DNA from: an uncultured Desulfobacterales bacterium
Lineage (GTDB): Bacteria; Desulfobacterota; Desulfobacteria; Desulfobacterales; JAFDCJ01
Assembly: GCA_945787595.1 (NCBI GenBank)
Contig: CALZJV010000602.1
Span: 1 to 5,487, forward strand
DNA length: 5,487 nucleotides
Direction of reading: 5' to 3'
Part shown: piece by piece, positions 5,211 to 5,487 of the stretch
Numbering within the stretch: position 1 is the stretch's first letter
Layout: the number at the start of each line of letters is the position of its first letter
Notes under the pieces: generated by a model
What the model was told of the DNA's origin: nothing
Seen by the model: only the letters and a program-made list of their open reading frames with translations
Database searches by the model: none
Program-made: the position numbers and the translations under genes

Positions 5211-5487
5211 ATGAAACGGCGGCTCGGTGATATTGGCCGTTTTCCCCAAGTCGGAAACTTTGCTTCATACACCCGCAGTGTATCCTCCAATCGCCTTTCT
5301 AACGGCAAGAGCAAAGGACATGGCAACTGTAAAAACGGCAATCGCTATTTGAGCTGGGCCTTCACCGAAGCCGCTCATTTATCACGCAGGTACCATGAGC
5401 CCTTCAGAAGTTATTATAACCGCAAAGTGGCCCAGGCTAATACGAGCCTTGCCACTAAAGCGTTGAGCAATAAACTGGCTCGGATCT
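5211..5487 (+). pseudogene. IS110/IS1111-family transposase, C-terminal fragment
   Basis: Ninety-two codons are visible from ATG 5211 to the window edge. From GDIGRFPQVGNFASYTRSV they follow the IS1111-type C-terminal (Transposase_20) domain: SNGKSKGHGNCKNGNRYLSW, AFTEAAHLSRRY, SYYNRK and ALSNKLARI. The SNGK serine sits where IS110-type recombinases keep the catalytic serine of this domain. The N-terminal RuvC-like DEDD domain is absent from the window, and the preceding sequence does not show the expected PGVG-type segment, so the gene is probably 5'-truncated or rearranged near 5210. IS110-family recombinases are guided by an element-encoded bridge RNA; in the IS1111 group this lies beyond the gene's 3' end, which is outside the window. 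Family assignment is confident; the start shown is arbitrary. Confidence 0.75.

Noticed and set aside
4892..5341. 149-codon open frame on the minus strand
   Set aside because: It overlaps the recognisable IS1111-type coding sequence on the plus strand, has no motif or ribosome site, and its length is explained by GC-rich sequence.

Overview
This is a 5.5 kb stretch of an AT-leaning, apparently Gram-negative bacterial genome. It looks like accessory DNA: three unrelated DNA-recombination genes surround one complete metabolic-type enzyme gene and about 2 kb of non-coding sequence. A good match to a sigma-54 promoter, strong Shine-Dalgarno sites, and an integrase whose overall look I associate with sulfate-reducing Desulfobacterota and similar proteobacteria point that way. 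The taxon cannot be fixed from this window.

Layout. (1) Positions 1-1158, minus strand: an IS701-family DDE transposase. Its C-terminus runs off the left edge and its reading frame is broken by one base just after the start codon. A promoter candidate and hairpins lie upstream, followed by AT-rich sequence. (2) Positions 1650-2726, plus strand: a tyrosine recombinase with a complete R-K-H-R-H-Y catalytic set but an unconvincing TTG start. Inverted repeats precede it, and a strong bidirectional terminator lies about 200 bases after it. (3) Positions 2730-4015: about 1.3 kb with no convincing intact gene. It is not featureless. It holds a 13-bp hairpin and a recurring octamer AATCTACA, a minus-strand small hydrophobic ORF broken by a one-base slip in a T run with its ribosome site inside a hairpin, a folded element next to that ORF, and a sigma-54-type promoter. 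(4) Positions 4020-4868, plus strand: an intact PhnP-like metallo-beta-lactamase-fold phosphodiesterase with a good ribosome binding site. (5) Positions 4869-5487: a GC-richer stretch ending in the C-terminal domain of an IS110/IS1111-family transposase that runs off the right edge.

How the parts relate. The two transposase pieces and the integrase appear to be independent mobile elements. The PhnP-like gene is the only clear cargo or host gene and is transcribed alone, with no phosphonate (C-P lyase) genes beside it in this window. No defence system, CRISPR array, tRNA or rRNA was seen. The most interesting leads are the minus-strand hydrophobic mini-gene with its folded leader, the AATCTACA repeat cluster, and the sigma-54 promoter in front of the PhnP-like gene.
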